This document shows positions 15,045-21,930 of a stretch of DNA of 27,162 nucleotides, piece by piece (the first letter of the stretch is position 1; the number at the start of each line of letters is the position of its first letter). A program made the position numbers and the translations under genes. Source of the DNA: CAZWIT01 sp964533435 (GTDB lineage Bacteria; Patescibacteriota; Patescibacteriia; UBA1558; GWA2-36-10); assembly GCA_964533435.1 (NCBI GenBank), contig CAZHLU010000004.1, positions 1-27,162 of the forward strand. The letters run 5' to 3'. The notes under the pieces were generated by a model, which searched no databases, was not told the origin of the DNA, and saw only the letters and a list, made by a program, of their open reading frames with translations.

Positions 15045-16346
15045 ATGCCAAAAAAAACTAAAAAATTTCATTTAATTATTTTTGGTTGTCAGATGAATAG
15101 CTCTGACGCGGAAAGACTAGCGACAGTTTTGACTAGCTTAGGCTACAGAGAAACTAAAAATGAAACTGAAGCTGATTTAGTGGGCGTGATTGCTTGTTCA
15201 GTACGTCAAGCAGCTGTTGATCGTATTTACGGTAAACTACGCGAATGGCAGTTACTAAAAGAAAAAAGACCCTTAATTACCCTACTTTCTGGTTGTGTTT
15301 TGCCAGCTGATCGTAAAAAACTGGCTGATAAATTTGATTTATTTATTGATATCAACCACTTAGAAAATTTAAGTAAAGATTTACAAAATATTGCTCCACA
15401 AGATAAACTAGCCTTACCTGAGTTTTTTAGTATTGAGCCTAGCTACTACTCTAGCTATCGTGCTTATGTACCGATTATGACTGGCTGTAATAAATTTTGC
15501 ACTTATTGCGCTGTCCCACATACTAGGGGCCGTGAAATTTCTCGTCCTAGCCAAGAAATATTAAAAGAAGTCAAAGACTTAGTTAAAAAAAATTACAAAG
15601 AAATTATTTTACTTGGTCAAAATGTAAATAGTTATGGCCTGGATCGTAAAGAAGAAATCAAATTTCCCGAACTTTTAAAGCAAGTGGACTCTTTAGGTAA
15701 AAATTTTTGGCTTAAATTTTTAACTTCTCATCCTTATGACATGTCTGAAGAACTTATTAAGGTCATGTCTGAGTGCAAAAACTTAAGCCCTTATCTACAC
15801 TTACCCATTCAATCTGGCTCTGATACTATCCTTAAAAAAATGAACCGACATTATACTGTTTTAAGCTACAAAAAATTAATGCGCAGTATTCGCAAACAAT
15901 TACCAAACTTTGCTATTTCGACTGATATTATTGTTGGCTTTCCTACGGAAACTAAAGCTGATTTTCAAGCTACTTTAGACTTAGTCAAAGAAGTAAAATA
16001 TAATACTGCTTATTTTGCTCAATACTCTAGTCGCGTTGGCACTACCGCTGCCAAAATGTTTAAAGATGACGTAAAAAAAGATGAGAAGAAAAAACGCTGG
16101 CAAGAATTAAATAAATTAATTGGCCAACAATCTTTAGCTTTTAATCAAAAATTAGTTGGGCAAAAAGATTTAGTCTTAATTGATCAAAATAAAAAGCTTG
16201 GTAAAAATTATTTAAATATTGGTAAACTAGCCAACTATACTACAGTAAAAATTACTACTAAAAAACCTTTAGCCATTGGTGATTTTGTTAAAGTAAAAAT
16301 TAACAAAGCTTTAAATTGGGGCGTGGAAGCAGAGCTGGTGAAATAA
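15045..16346 (+). CDS. miaB: tRNA-2-methylthio-N6-dimethylallyladenosine synthase (MiaB family)
   Basis: Radical-SAM methylthiotransferase that converts i6A37 to ms2i6A37 in tRNAs. N-terminal UPF0004 domain with three Fe-S cysteines (C15 in FGCQMNSSDAER, C51 in ACSVRQAA, C84 in SGCVLPAD); radical SAM cluster C148-x3-C152-x2-C155 (TGCNKFCTYCAVPHTRGRE); C-terminal TRAM domain (~365-433). GCQMN and CSxRxxA favour MiaB over RimO or MtaB. 433 aa is normal. Its substrate-making partner miaA is in the same window at 20758. It starts 2 nt after guaB. Confidence 0.93.
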   Translation: MPKKTKKFHLIIFGCQMNSSDAERLATVLTSLGYRETKNETEADLVGVIACSVRQAAVDRIYGKLREWQLLKEKRPLITLLSGCVLPADRKKLADKFDLFIDINHLENLSKDLQNIAPQDKLALPEFFSIEPSYYSSYRAYVPIMTGCNKFCTYCAVPHTRGREISRPSQEILKEVKDLVKKNYKEIILLGQNVNSYGLDRKEEIKFPELLKQVDSLGKNFWLKFLTSHPYDMSEELIKVMSECKNLSPYLHLPIQSGSDTILKKMNRHYTVLSYKKLMRSIRKQLPNFAISTDIIVGFPTETKADFQATLDLVKEVKYNTAYFAQYSSRVGTTAAKMFKDDVKKDEKKKRWQELNKLIGQQSLAFNQKLVGQKDLVLIDQNKKLGKNYLNIGKLANYTTVKITTKKPLAIGDFVKVKINKALNWGVEAELVK

Positions 16347-16418
16347 AATACCCCCCCCACTGTCCTAACAGACATCTCCCCCTAATTTAGGGGGAGATTA
16401 TAGAGGTGGTATTTTTTT
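16347..16418. repeat. Palindromic repeat copy 1 (also likely miaB terminator)
   Basis: A long imperfect hairpin: outer AAATACC/GGTATTT ends, inner perfect CTCCCCCTAA.. TTAGGGGGAG stem (about 16375-16396), ending in a T run at 16412-16418. It begins right after the miaB stop, so it can end the thrS-guaB-miaB transcript. From 16361 on it matches the copy at 16901 in the same orientation, exactly 540 bp away, with only a few mismatches. It contains a run of eight C's at 16351-16358. Confidence 0.8.
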
Positions 16419-16420
16419 CT

Positions 16421-16453
16421 AAAAAGAAAAGGCGGCGAGCTGGGCTCGCCGCC
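16421..16453 (-). terminator. Strong GC-rich terminator of small-gene cassette A
   Basis: A 10-bp perfect stem GGCGGCGAGC (16431-16440) with 16444-16453 around a 3-nt loop. On the minus strand it is followed by TTTTCTTTTT (16430-16421). It lies 21 nt after the stop of the 87-aa gene and serves the minus strand. Confidence 0.9.
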
Positions 16454-16474
16454 GGGCACTGAGTGAAGAGCGGG

Positions 16475-16738
16475 TTAGTCCCCGCCAGCGACATGCCGGG
16501 TTACCCGGACTGCGCTGATTTCACCATGCCTTTCCTCCAACTTAGGGTTGAAGCGCGTCTTGAGGTACGTGTGTCCTTCATGGACGAAGGTCGGAGAATA
16601 ACGACTATTCCCCTCAAACTCTTTCTGGGGTACCTCGATCTTGTCACTCTCATCGACCAGGTAAACGTCCCAGCCGCCGGCCCAGAGGACAGAAATCATG
16701 TCATCGCTCCATTCGAGCCTCCGCTTGTTGCTGGTCAT
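16475..16738 (-). CDS. Small GC-rich orphan protein, cassette A (87 aa)
   Basis: 87 residues, no family recognised. The sequence is charged and compact: basic start TSNKRRLEW, then WAGGWDVYLVDESDKIEVP (beta-like), and HEGHTYLKTRF. No signal peptide or membrane helix is seen. The start is fixed by a strong SD, AGGAGGT (16745-16751), 6 nt before the ATG, unlike the surrounding genes, which lack one. GC is about 53% over 16501-16680 against a very AT-rich neighbourhood, which suggests transfer or unusual selection. It has a private promoter, structured leader and terminator, and is flanked by two direct copies of a palindromic repeat. Function unknown. Confidence 0.75.
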   Translation of the reverse strand: MTSNKRRLEWSDDMISVLWAGGWDVYLVDESDKIEVPQKEFEGNSRYSPTFVHEGHTYLKTRFNPKLEERHGEISAVRVTRHVAGGD

Positions 16739-16744
16739 TGACCT

Positions 16745-16805
16745 ACCTCCTACTCGTTCCGAGCAAGAGGTAAGCTGAGACCAATTCTCAGTTTTATTCT
16801 TGCTC
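16745..16805 (-). promoter_or_regulatory. Structured 5' leader with SD for cassette A
   Basis: Read on the minus strand, an 8-bp outer stem (16798-16805 with 16761-16768) encloses an internal loop and a 6-bp inner stem (16786-16791 with 16775-16780) capped by ATTGG. The SD AGGAGGT follows at 16751-16745. This two-tier hairpin just ahead of the SD could be a stability element or a cis-regulatory RNA. I do not match it to a known riboswitch class. Confidence 0.65.
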
Positions 16806-16824
16806 AGTGAAAAAAGGTATTTTT

Positions 16825-16853
16825 ATTATACCATATAATATATATTTTGTCAA
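16825..16853 (-). promoter_or_regulatory. Consensus promoter of cassette A
   Basis: Minus strand: perfect TTGACA (16848-16853), 17-nt spacer ending TATGG, perfect TATAAT (16825-16830) with TGG extension. One of the strongest promoter matches in the window. Transcript starts near 16818. Confidence 0.9.
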
Positions 16854-16884
16854 TATAGCGCAACCATACTGACAAAAAGCAAAT

Positions 16885-16956
16885 AAATACCATTACCCTC
16901 TGTCCTAACGGACATCTCCCCCTAAATTAGGGGGAGATTATAGAGGGGGTATTTTA
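16885..16956. repeat. Palindromic repeat copy 2
   Basis: Second, same-orientation copy of the repeat at 16347-16418. It shares the TGTCCTAAC.GACAT arm and the inner CTCCCCCTAA/TTAGGGGGAG stem, and ends GGGGGTATTTTATTTT. The two copies bracket cassette A. The rest of the gap up to the next ATG at 17046 shows no gene; it contains GTTAGGC at 17011-17017 and an AT-rich leader. Confidence 0.8.
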
Positions 16957-17045
16957 TTTTACTTTTTATTTAATTGGCGATAAACTGAGGGTGTAGTAAG
17001 GATATTACCTGTTAGGCGAAATAAATTTTTATCTTTCTAAATTAA

Positions 17046-18041
17046 ATGACTAACCTTTTCATACCAATAAATATTCCATTTGGAATTAATGAAATTAAAA
17101 AAAATTCAAAAATATTTAAAATTGAAATAAATAAACTTCGAGATTTATCTAAACACATTGGATTGGAACTTGAGTATGAAATTTTAATTACCCCTAATAA
17201 CAAAGACTTTATAAAATTTGGAAAAGTTGATCATGCTTGGATTGAAATACCAGAAAAATTAATAAACCATTACACTTCTGGCAAACAAATTTTTATTTTA
17301 AACGTCAAAATTCATACTGATATTTTATCAATTTCTAAAGAATATTCAGCTCCTGGAGATATTTATAATGATATTATATTTAATCTCTCTATATATTTAC
17401 AAGCTTTTCTTAATACATTTGGTTTTACTTGTTTTTCGCCATTAATTTTAATAAATGATGAAAAAATAATCTTCAACAGTAAAATAGCCTACTTAATAAA
17501 CCCATGGCAAAATTGGTTCTGCGACCAATCATCACTCAAAATAATTTTAAACCAACAATTGAAAGAAATGGCTAAGTTAGAGGCCAAATATTATGAAAAT
17601 TTATTACCCCATGTTGTTAAAATTACTAATAATATTAACATAGACGACTTATATAAAATTGATTATAAAAATAACACCTTAGATTATATTTTAAATTTTG
17701 GTAGAATTATTTCGGAAATTATAAGACTGCACCCGAGCCATGACTATTCGGCAATCATTGGAATGCTTACAGCTTATATTGAGGGATTGTATAAAATTAA
17801 TGGCGAAAACCGTTATAAATTTAAAATAAAAATTTGTAACCTACTAAAAGATAAAAATATAAGCTCTGCTTTAAATAATATCTATGATTCAAGATCTTAT
17901 TTCTTTCATACAGCTCAATACGGAAAAATAAATAATATTTTTGAATTTTTAAATATATACTTTCTTATTGCGGTAATTAAAGGTACAATTATATACAGCA
18001 TTGATAATGAAATTGAGACTAGTACCTTTGATTTCAGATAG
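17046..18041 (+). CDS. Apea-type HEPN-like protein (putative RNase or defence-related)
   Basis: 331 residues, very AT-rich. The N-terminal ~200 residues are unrecognised (mixed alpha/beta, with DHAWIEIPEKLINHY). The C-terminal ~110 residues look like an Apea-type HEPN domain: a helix GMLTAYIEGLYKINGENRYKFKIKICNLL, then IYDSRSYFFHTAQYG, where R283-x4-H288 fits the HEPN R-x4-6-H catalytic motif, then a final hydrophobic helix (~301-320). HEPN proteins with this motif are often metal-independent RNases in toxin-antitoxin or antiphage systems. That role is inferred here, and no MNT-type antitoxin neighbour is seen. It is the first plus-strand gene of the accessory island, with no SD. Confidence 0.6.
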   Translation: MTNLFIPINIPFGINEIKKNSKIFKIEINKLRDLSKHIGLELEYEILITPNNKDFIKFGKVDHAWIEIPEKLINHYTSGKQIFILNVKIHTDILSISKEYSAPGDIYNDIIFNLSIYLQAFLNTFGFTCFSPLILINDEKIIFNSKIAYLINPWQNWFCDQSSLKIILNQQLKEMAKLEAKYYENLLPHVVKITNNINIDDLYKIDYKNNTLDYILNFGRIISEIIRLHPSHDYSAIIGMLTAYIEGLYKINGENRYKFKIKICNLLKDKNISSALNNIYDSRSYFFHTAQYGKINNIFEFLNIYFLIAVIKGTIIYSIDNEIETSTFDFR

Positions 18042-18055
18042 AAAGGTAAAAATTT

Positions 18056-18111
18056 ACATCGCCCAACACCGGATATCCGAGGAGCGAGCTAGAATAAAAT
18101 TATTTTAAAAA
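18056..18111. repeat. Island spacer repeat, copy 1
   Basis: Between two island genes, ACATCGCCCAACA (18056-18068) is followed by a small palindrome CGGATATCCG and then AATAAAATTATTTTAAAA just before the next ATG. The same two blocks in the same order recur at 19322-19394, around a different middle part. The repeats bracket the 184-aa and 210-aa genes. Confidence 0.6.
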
Positions 18112-18115
18112 ACAT

Positions 18116-18670
18116 ATGAAAGAAAAAATTAGACCTATATATTCTGAATTACAAGGGTATTTATCACAAGCACCAGAAAAAAATAGTGGCAATATATTTG
18201 AACATATACTATGGGAACAAATAAATTCTGCCATAGAAGAACTTAATAATGTCAGTAATAAAAATTATGATCGTTTTAAAATTAGTCCTCGTTCGGAAGA
18301 TTGGAATGGTCAAGCATTGCAAATAATAGACGCGTATGAATATAGATTGAAAATATCAGGTCTTATTAGCCGTTTACATGGTGAATATTTCTCAGATGAA
18401 GTTCCGCCATTTAGTGGTATGCCTAGCACTAGCATACAAATGAACCAACAACAAAATCAAAGTGTTCAAATGCAAATAATTTTGGATACACAAGATCTAG
18501 TAAATAAAAAAATACATGAAACTAGCGACCCTCTGGAAAAAAACTTCCTAGAAAAAATTAAATCATCCTTGTCCTCTATAAAAAATGTATCTGACCTAAT
18601 AAGCCTAATCTTAACTACCGGCTCTTCTTTAGGAATGAACCTAGAACAAGTATTAAAATTATTTAAATAA
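18116..18670 (+). CDS. Hypothetical protein of the accessory island (184 aa)
   Basis: Not recognised. Predicted mostly helical, soluble: an N-terminal helical part (1-~60), the strongly patterned stretch LKISGLISRLHGEYF (~78-92) and PPFSGMPSTSIQMN (~96-109), a short Gln/Asn-rich linker (~109-120, NQQQNQSVQMQ), then a C-terminal helical bundle (~125-184, SSLSSIKNVSDLISLILTTGSSLG). No catalytic motif is seen. It is followed after 6 nt by a membrane protein gene, so the two are probably cotranscribed. No SD. Confidence 0.65.
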   Translation: MKEKIRPIYSELQGYLSQAPEKNSGNIFEHILWEQINSAIEELNNVSNKNYDRFKISPRSEDWNGQALQIIDAYEYRLKISGLISRLHGEYFSDEVPPFSGMPSTSIQMNQQQNQSVQMQIILDTQDLVNKKIHETSDPLEKNFLEKIKSSLSSIKNVSDLISLILTTGSSLGMNLEQVLKLFK

Positions 18671-18676
18671 CTCCAT

Positions 18677-19309
18677 ATGGAACTATTATTAAGTGTAATA
18701 TTAGGTTGGTTGTTGGGAATTTTAAGCCCCGGTATAATAAATTTTATTTCTAATAACCGACGACAAAAAAAATTAAAACAATCAATAATTAGTGACCTAA
18801 AAGATTTAAAAATAAGATTAACTTGGATACCTTTTAGAATAAAGTGTTCATACGGTATACTTGATGAAAAGTTTATAAAATGGCTCAAAATACAGACGAA
18901 TAATTGGAAAGATCTTGGTGAAACACCAGCAAATATAACATTGGAAGACATAGAAAAAATAGAAAAACAATCTACGCTTGATGCCTATAATTCATTGTAT
19001 AAAAAAAATAAACCTGCGTTCAGCTTTCCAAAAATGCTAACATCAATTATAGATTCTAATTTAATGAATGTCGAACTACTAGATGATGATTTTTTATCTA
19101 AAATATTAGAAATAAAATTTCAAATCAACGGATTTAATAAAGAGGTTGATAGGCTTAACGAACTTTACAAAATGACTTTTGATTCAAACATTATAAGTGA
19201 GAATCACAGCATAATATCAACACAAATAGAGGCAACCAACCTTACTATTCTAGATAAGGCTATTTATATAGTAGAAAAAATTAATCGTATCATAAACTCT
19301 AATAACTAA
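18677..19309 (+). CDS. Hypothetical membrane-anchored protein of the accessory island (210 aa)
   Basis: Not recognised. One N-terminal transmembrane helix (~3-26, LLLSVILGWLLGILSPGIINF) is followed by a basic patch NNRRQKKLKQS (positive-inside, so the bulk is cytosolic) and a ~170-residue helical domain. It begins 6 nt after the 184-aa gene, and the pair sits between two copies of the spacer repeat. A membrane-tethered partner of the preceding soluble protein is a plausible inference. Confidence 0.65.
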   Translation: MELLLSVILGWLLGILSPGIINFISNNRRQKKLKQSIISDLKDLKIRLTWIPFRIKCSYGILDEKFIKWLKIQTNNWKDLGETPANITLEDIEKIEKQSTLDAYNSLYKKNKPAFSFPKMLTSIIDSNLMNVELLDDDFLSKILEIKFQINGFNKEVDRLNELYKMTFDSNIISENHSIISTQIEATNLTILDKAIYIVEKINRIINSNN

Positions 19310-19321
19310 AAAGAAAAACAC

Positions 19322-19394
19322 ACATCGCCCAACATCGCCTATACAATCCCCACCCAAGGCGGACAAATACTAAAAAAATAAAATTATTTTAAAA
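19322..19394. repeat. Island spacer repeat, copy 2
   Basis: ACATCGCCCAACA (19322-19334) comes 13 nt after a stop codon, followed by a CGCC...GGCG-bounded stretch and then AATAAAATTATTTTAAAA running into the next ATG at 19394. Same block order as at 18056. An inverted copy of the AT block, TAAAATAATTTTATT, lies at 19754-19768 after the next gene. Confidence 0.6.
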
Positions 19395-19753
19395 TGAAAA
19401 AAACTAAAATCCTCACACTTTTACTAGGCACTTTATTTGTTATGTATTTAGCAATCGATGATAATGCTGAAGCTAAAAAGAATATAATGTGGGCAATAAA
19501 AAATAATCCTTCTTCTCTTTATTATTTAATCATATTGTTCTTAGTGGCTTTTTTAATAAACCTACTATTTGCAAAACTTAAGGAAAATCATGTTGTAGAA
19601 ACTTGGCTAAATAAATTAACTCAGATACACATAAATAAGTGGCTTATTATTATATCTACTATTATTTTACTGGCTATGGTGGCCATGGTATTTTATTTTT
19701 CTATGACCGAAGACGAATCTATAAGTAGAACAAATTATATTAATAAATTATAG
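19394..19753 (+). CDS. Hypothetical small polytopic membrane protein (119 aa)
   Basis: Not recognised. Three hydrophobic segments: ~5-22 (signal-like, KILTLLLGTLFVMYLAI), ~42-62 (LYYLIILFLVAFLINLLFA) and ~82-104 (KWLIIISTIILLAMVAMVFYF). The loops are short and charged. The AT-rich block of the spacer repeat forms its leader. No SD. Very AT-rich composition like its island neighbours. Confidence 0.6.
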   Translation: MKKTKILTLLLGTLFVMYLAIDDNAEAKKNIMWAIKNNPSSLYYLIILFLVAFLINLLFAKLKENHVVETWLNKLTQIHINKWLIIISTIILLAMVAMVFYFSMTEDESISRTNYINKL

Positions 19754-19793
19754 TAAAATAATTTTATTATCTCATTACTACTAAGCTAAAACC

Positions 19794-20240
19794 ATGAACC
19801 ACATTCATTTAGAAAAATCCTGGATTATCAAAGCTCCGCTTGAGGATATTTTTAATCTTATTACTGATTTTGAAAATATGCCCAAAAATTTTCCGCAAGT
19901 AGCCGAGTCAATCAATATTATCAAACGCGAAGGTAATAATTTAGAAATTGAAGCGCAAGTCAAATCTTTTGGCACTACTTTTCCAGTGCAAATGAAAACC
20001 CAGATTCTACCCCAGCGCGGTTTTATTTCTGACAATCAGAGCGTCAAGTTTGGCACATCCGGACACGAGGAACTTTTATTAGAAAATGTACCAGCTGGCA
20101 CAAAAGTGAACTATATCTACGAAGTGGATATTCATAAAAAGTGGCTAAGAATTTTTGCTAAACCACTTATTGGTCGCTTTGCTATGCAAGCCTGGGAAAA
20201 AGCAGTAATCAATAAACTAAAAGAAATTTTAGAAAAATAA
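19794..20240 (+). CDS. SRPBCC/START-like (polyketide cyclase/Coq10-type) protein
   Basis: 148 residues with the helix-grip pattern of the SRPBCC superfamily: first strand HLEKSWIIKAPLEDIFNLITDFENMPKNFPQV, central strands, and a long C-terminal helix RFAMQAWEKAVINKLKEIL. Such proteins bind hydrophobic ligands or lipids, or act as cyclases; the ligand cannot be told from the sequence. Its base composition is closer to the core genes than to the AT-rich island genes just before it. No SD. Confidence 0.8.
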   Translation: MNHIHLEKSWIIKAPLEDIFNLITDFENMPKNFPQVAESINIIKREGNNLEIEAQVKSFGTTFPVQMKTQILPQRGFISDNQSVKFGTSGHEELLLENVPAGTKVNYIYEVDIHKKWLRIFAKPLIGRFAMQAWEKAVINKLKEILEK

Positions 20241-20250
20241 ATCTTAATTA

Positions 20251-20277
20251 AAAAAGCTAGCAGTTGACCTGCTAGCA
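20251..20277 (-). terminator. Terminator of small-gene cassette B
   Basis: Perfect 8-bp stem (20257-20264 with 20270-20277), 5-nt loop, followed on the minus strand by six T's (20256-20251). It lies 31 nt after the stop of the 109-aa minus-strand gene. Confidence 0.85.
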
Positions 20278-20308
20278 AAGCGAGATGGCTCCGAATGCTA
20301 AGTATATA

Positions 20309-20638
20309 TTACCAGCTAATATTAGCTGTAACCACGCCTCTTTTCTGGATATCGACACTGATACTCTTCAAGCGAATATTCATAACGCCGAGCTTCTGCG
20401 TAAGGCCCGACAACATTTGACGAACATCATCCTTATCAACTGGCATATCTTTCGTAATATCACGATTAGCAGTTATTGCTACAACAGTCGCCGTATAGTC
20501 TGACTTGTATACTAGGCTGATGGCTGATATGCCCTCAACACCAGAAAAATAAGTCTCAACATACTGGTCAAAAGATTCCATATTATCATAACGGTTATCC
20601 ATCCCGATCTGCGATCCGGAAAAAGACCTTACTGCCAC
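20309..20638 (-). CDS. Small orphan protein, cassette B (109 aa)
   Basis: Not recognised. I choose the GTG start at 20636-20638, because AAGGGAGGG (20652-20644) lies 5 nt upstream. The frame is open further, but that part overlaps the promoter and leader. The protein begins AVRSFSGSQIGMDNRYD and looks alpha/beta and soluble: FDQYVETYFSGVEGISAISLVY, then a beta-rich part ATVVAITANRDITKDMP and a C-terminal LKSISVDIQKRGVVTANISW. No signal peptide or membrane helix. It lies as an independent unit between the SRPBCC gene and miaA, divergent from miaA. Function unknown. Confidence 0.65.
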   Translation of the reverse strand: MAVRSFSGSQIGMDNRYDNMESFDQYVETYFSGVEGISAISLVYKSDYTATVVAITANRDITKDMPVDKDDVRQMLSGLTQKLGVMNIRLKSISVDIQKRGVVTANISW

Positions 20639-20668
20639 TAGTACCCTCCCTTGTTGAAGAACAAAACG

Positions 20669-20719
20669 TTGCCGTAATTGGCAATATATTAAAATGCCAT
20701 AAAAAATTATTTTTGTCAA
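20669..20719 (-). promoter_or_regulatory. Promoter and 5' hairpin of cassette B
   Basis: Minus strand: TTGACA (20714-20719), 17-nt spacer ending TATGG, then a weak -10 CATTTT (20691-20696) with TGG extension. The expected 5' end is occupied by a hairpin, TTGCC (20680-20684) with GGCAA (20669-20673), 6-nt loop, which could protect the mRNA end. The region is shared with the upstream side of miaA. Confidence 0.55.
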
Positions 20720-20757
20720 CTATAAATTATCTAAAATATTTGTTATTCTTTTAGTCA

Positions 20758-21663
20758 ATGACTAATATTAAACCCAAAATCATAATAGTCTTAGGTCCAA
20801 CTGCTTCTGGCAAGTCGTCTTTGGCTGTGCAAATTGCCAAACAATTTAAAGGCGAAGTAATTTCAGCTGATTCAAGACAAATCTATCAAGAATTAAATAT
20901 TGGTAGTAATAAAACTACTATTGCCGAACAAGACGACATTAAGCATTATTTACTTGATACTATCAAACCTGATCAAGATTATTCTTTGTACGACTGGCAA
21001 GCTAGCGCTCTGACAATTATCAAAAAAATTGCTGAACAAAATAAACTGCCGATTATTTGCGGTGGCACTGGCCTATATCTCTCCTCTATTCTGCAAAACT
21101 ACCAATTACCAACTACTGATCTTAATTTACGCAAAGAATTAGAACAACATAGTTTAGAACAACTAATCAAACAACTAGAAATATCTGACCCAGAAATTCT
21201 AGCCACTATTGATACTAAAAACAAAGTAAGAGTTTTACGCGCTTTAGAATATGTTTTGGCTTTTAACGCCAGTATTAAGTCTGGCCAAAAATCTAGTGAC
21301 TGCCCTTTTGACTATCTGATTTTTGGTATTGATCCAATACGCGAAGCTTTGTACAAAAAAATTGATCAAAGGGTGGATCAAATGATTTCTTTAGGACTAG
21401 TAGCCGAAGTGAAAGAAATCTATAGTCGCTATCCTAATAAAAATACACCAGCCTTAACCGGCATTGGCTATAAAGAAATTATTCAACATCTAGATGGTGA
21501 AATTAGTCTAGAACAAGCAATAGATTTGATTAAAAAAAATACCCGCCACTATGCTAAGCGCCAAATGACTTGGTTTCGGCGTATGGAAAAACAAGGTATT
21601 AAAATACACTGGAATCTAACACTTACTGAAATTGAAAAAGAAATAACTAAATTCTTAAAATAA
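20758..21663 (+). CDS. miaA: tRNA dimethylallyltransferase
   Basis: Transfers the dimethylallyl group from DMAPP to A37 of tRNAs reading UNN codons, giving i6A37, the substrate of MiaB. Features: P-loop GPTASGKS (13-20), SADSRQIYQELNIGS (~36-50) with the catalytic Asp, HYLLDTIKPDQDYSLYDWQ, GGTGLYLSSIL, and the C-terminal GIGYKEIIQHL and TRHYAKRQMTWFRR. 301 aa, normal length. No SD. miaB lies upstream on the same strand across the accessory island. Confidence 0.97.
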   Translation: MTNIKPKIIIVLGPTASGKSSLAVQIAKQFKGEVISADSRQIYQELNIGSNKTTIAEQDDIKHYLLDTIKPDQDYSLYDWQASALTIIKKIAEQNKLPIICGGTGLYLSSILQNYQLPTTDLNLRKELEQHSLEQLIKQLEISDPEILATIDTKNKVRVLRALEYVLAFNASIKSGQKSSDCPFDYLIFGIDPIREALYKKIDQRVDQMISLGLVAEVKEIYSRYPNKNTPALTGIGYKEIIQHLDGEISLEQAIDLIKKNTRHYAKRQMTWFRRMEKQGIKIHWNLTLTEIEKEITKFLK

Positions 21664-21693
21664 AACCAGCCCTGCACCGTACGGTGTGGGGCT
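21661..21693 (-). terminator. Terminator of small-gene cassette C (convergent with miaA)
   Basis: AGCCC (21668-21672) pairs with GGGCT (21689-21693), and CACCGT/ACGGTG (21675-21686) forms the top of the stem, with one mismatch between. The minus-strand exit is TTTTA-rich (21666-21661). It directly follows the miaA stop, so it may also affect miaA, although the plus strand has no good T run. Confidence 0.75.
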
Positions 21694-21703
21694 GTGTAAA
21701 TAT

Positions 21704-21871
21704 TTAGTGCTTTTGATCAGAAATGGTAGCTGATCTGATTCTATCTTTTTCTTCTTCGCTCAAATTAGCCAAGATATGAAGTTCTTCAAATTCCGGATAA
21801 CGCTTACCGGAAAAATAATCAACAACGATCAAGCTGCCGTCAGGCTTGCACTTTACAAGAGGCGCACACAT
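21704..21871 (-). CDS. Small orphan protein, cassette C (55 aa)
   Basis: Not recognised. The start is the ATG at 21869-21871, chosen because a perfect 8-nt anti-SD match, GGAGGTGA (21883-21876), lies 4-6 nt upstream; the longer open frame is untranslated leader. The 55-aa protein starts CAPLVKCKPDGSLIVVDYFSGKRYPEF (two Cys, beta-hairpin-like) and ends in a charged helix (NLSEEEKDRIRSATI). It may be a small binding or regulatory protein. It is a third independent minus-strand unit with its own promoter and terminator. Confidence 0.65.
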   Translation of the reverse strand: MCAPLVKCKPDGSLIVVDYFSGKRYPEFEELHILANLSEEEKDRIRSATISDQKH

Positions 21872-21930
21872 GCTTTCACCTCCCTCTAGTTGGTGTTGGA
21901 TAGTGGCTTCAGGGAACAATAATACTCTAA

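Noticed and set aside
16463..16741. Plus-strand open frame over cassette A
   Set aside because: It has no promoter or SD on the plus strand; the minus strand has promoter, SD and terminator in the right order.
16347..16956. CRISPR array from the repeated palindromes
   Set aside because: Only two copies 540 bp apart, with a gene between them, no regular spacers and no cas genes.
17011..19334. Integron-type attC sites (GTTAGGC at 17011; GCCCAAC at 18060 and 19326 fit GTTRRRY/RYYYAAC)
   Set aside because: No matching GTTRRRY partner follows either GCCCAAC within the spacer, no integrase is present, and the 7-mers are common by chance. Kept only as an unexplained spacer repeat.
20285..20503. 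Plus-strand open frame over cassette B
   Set aside because: Shadow of the minus-strand gene that has a promoter, SD and terminator; no start signal of its own.
16347..20700. Insertion sequence or prophage behind the accessory island
   Set aside because: No transposase, integrase or phage structural gene is seen; the evidence is limited to repeats and composition.
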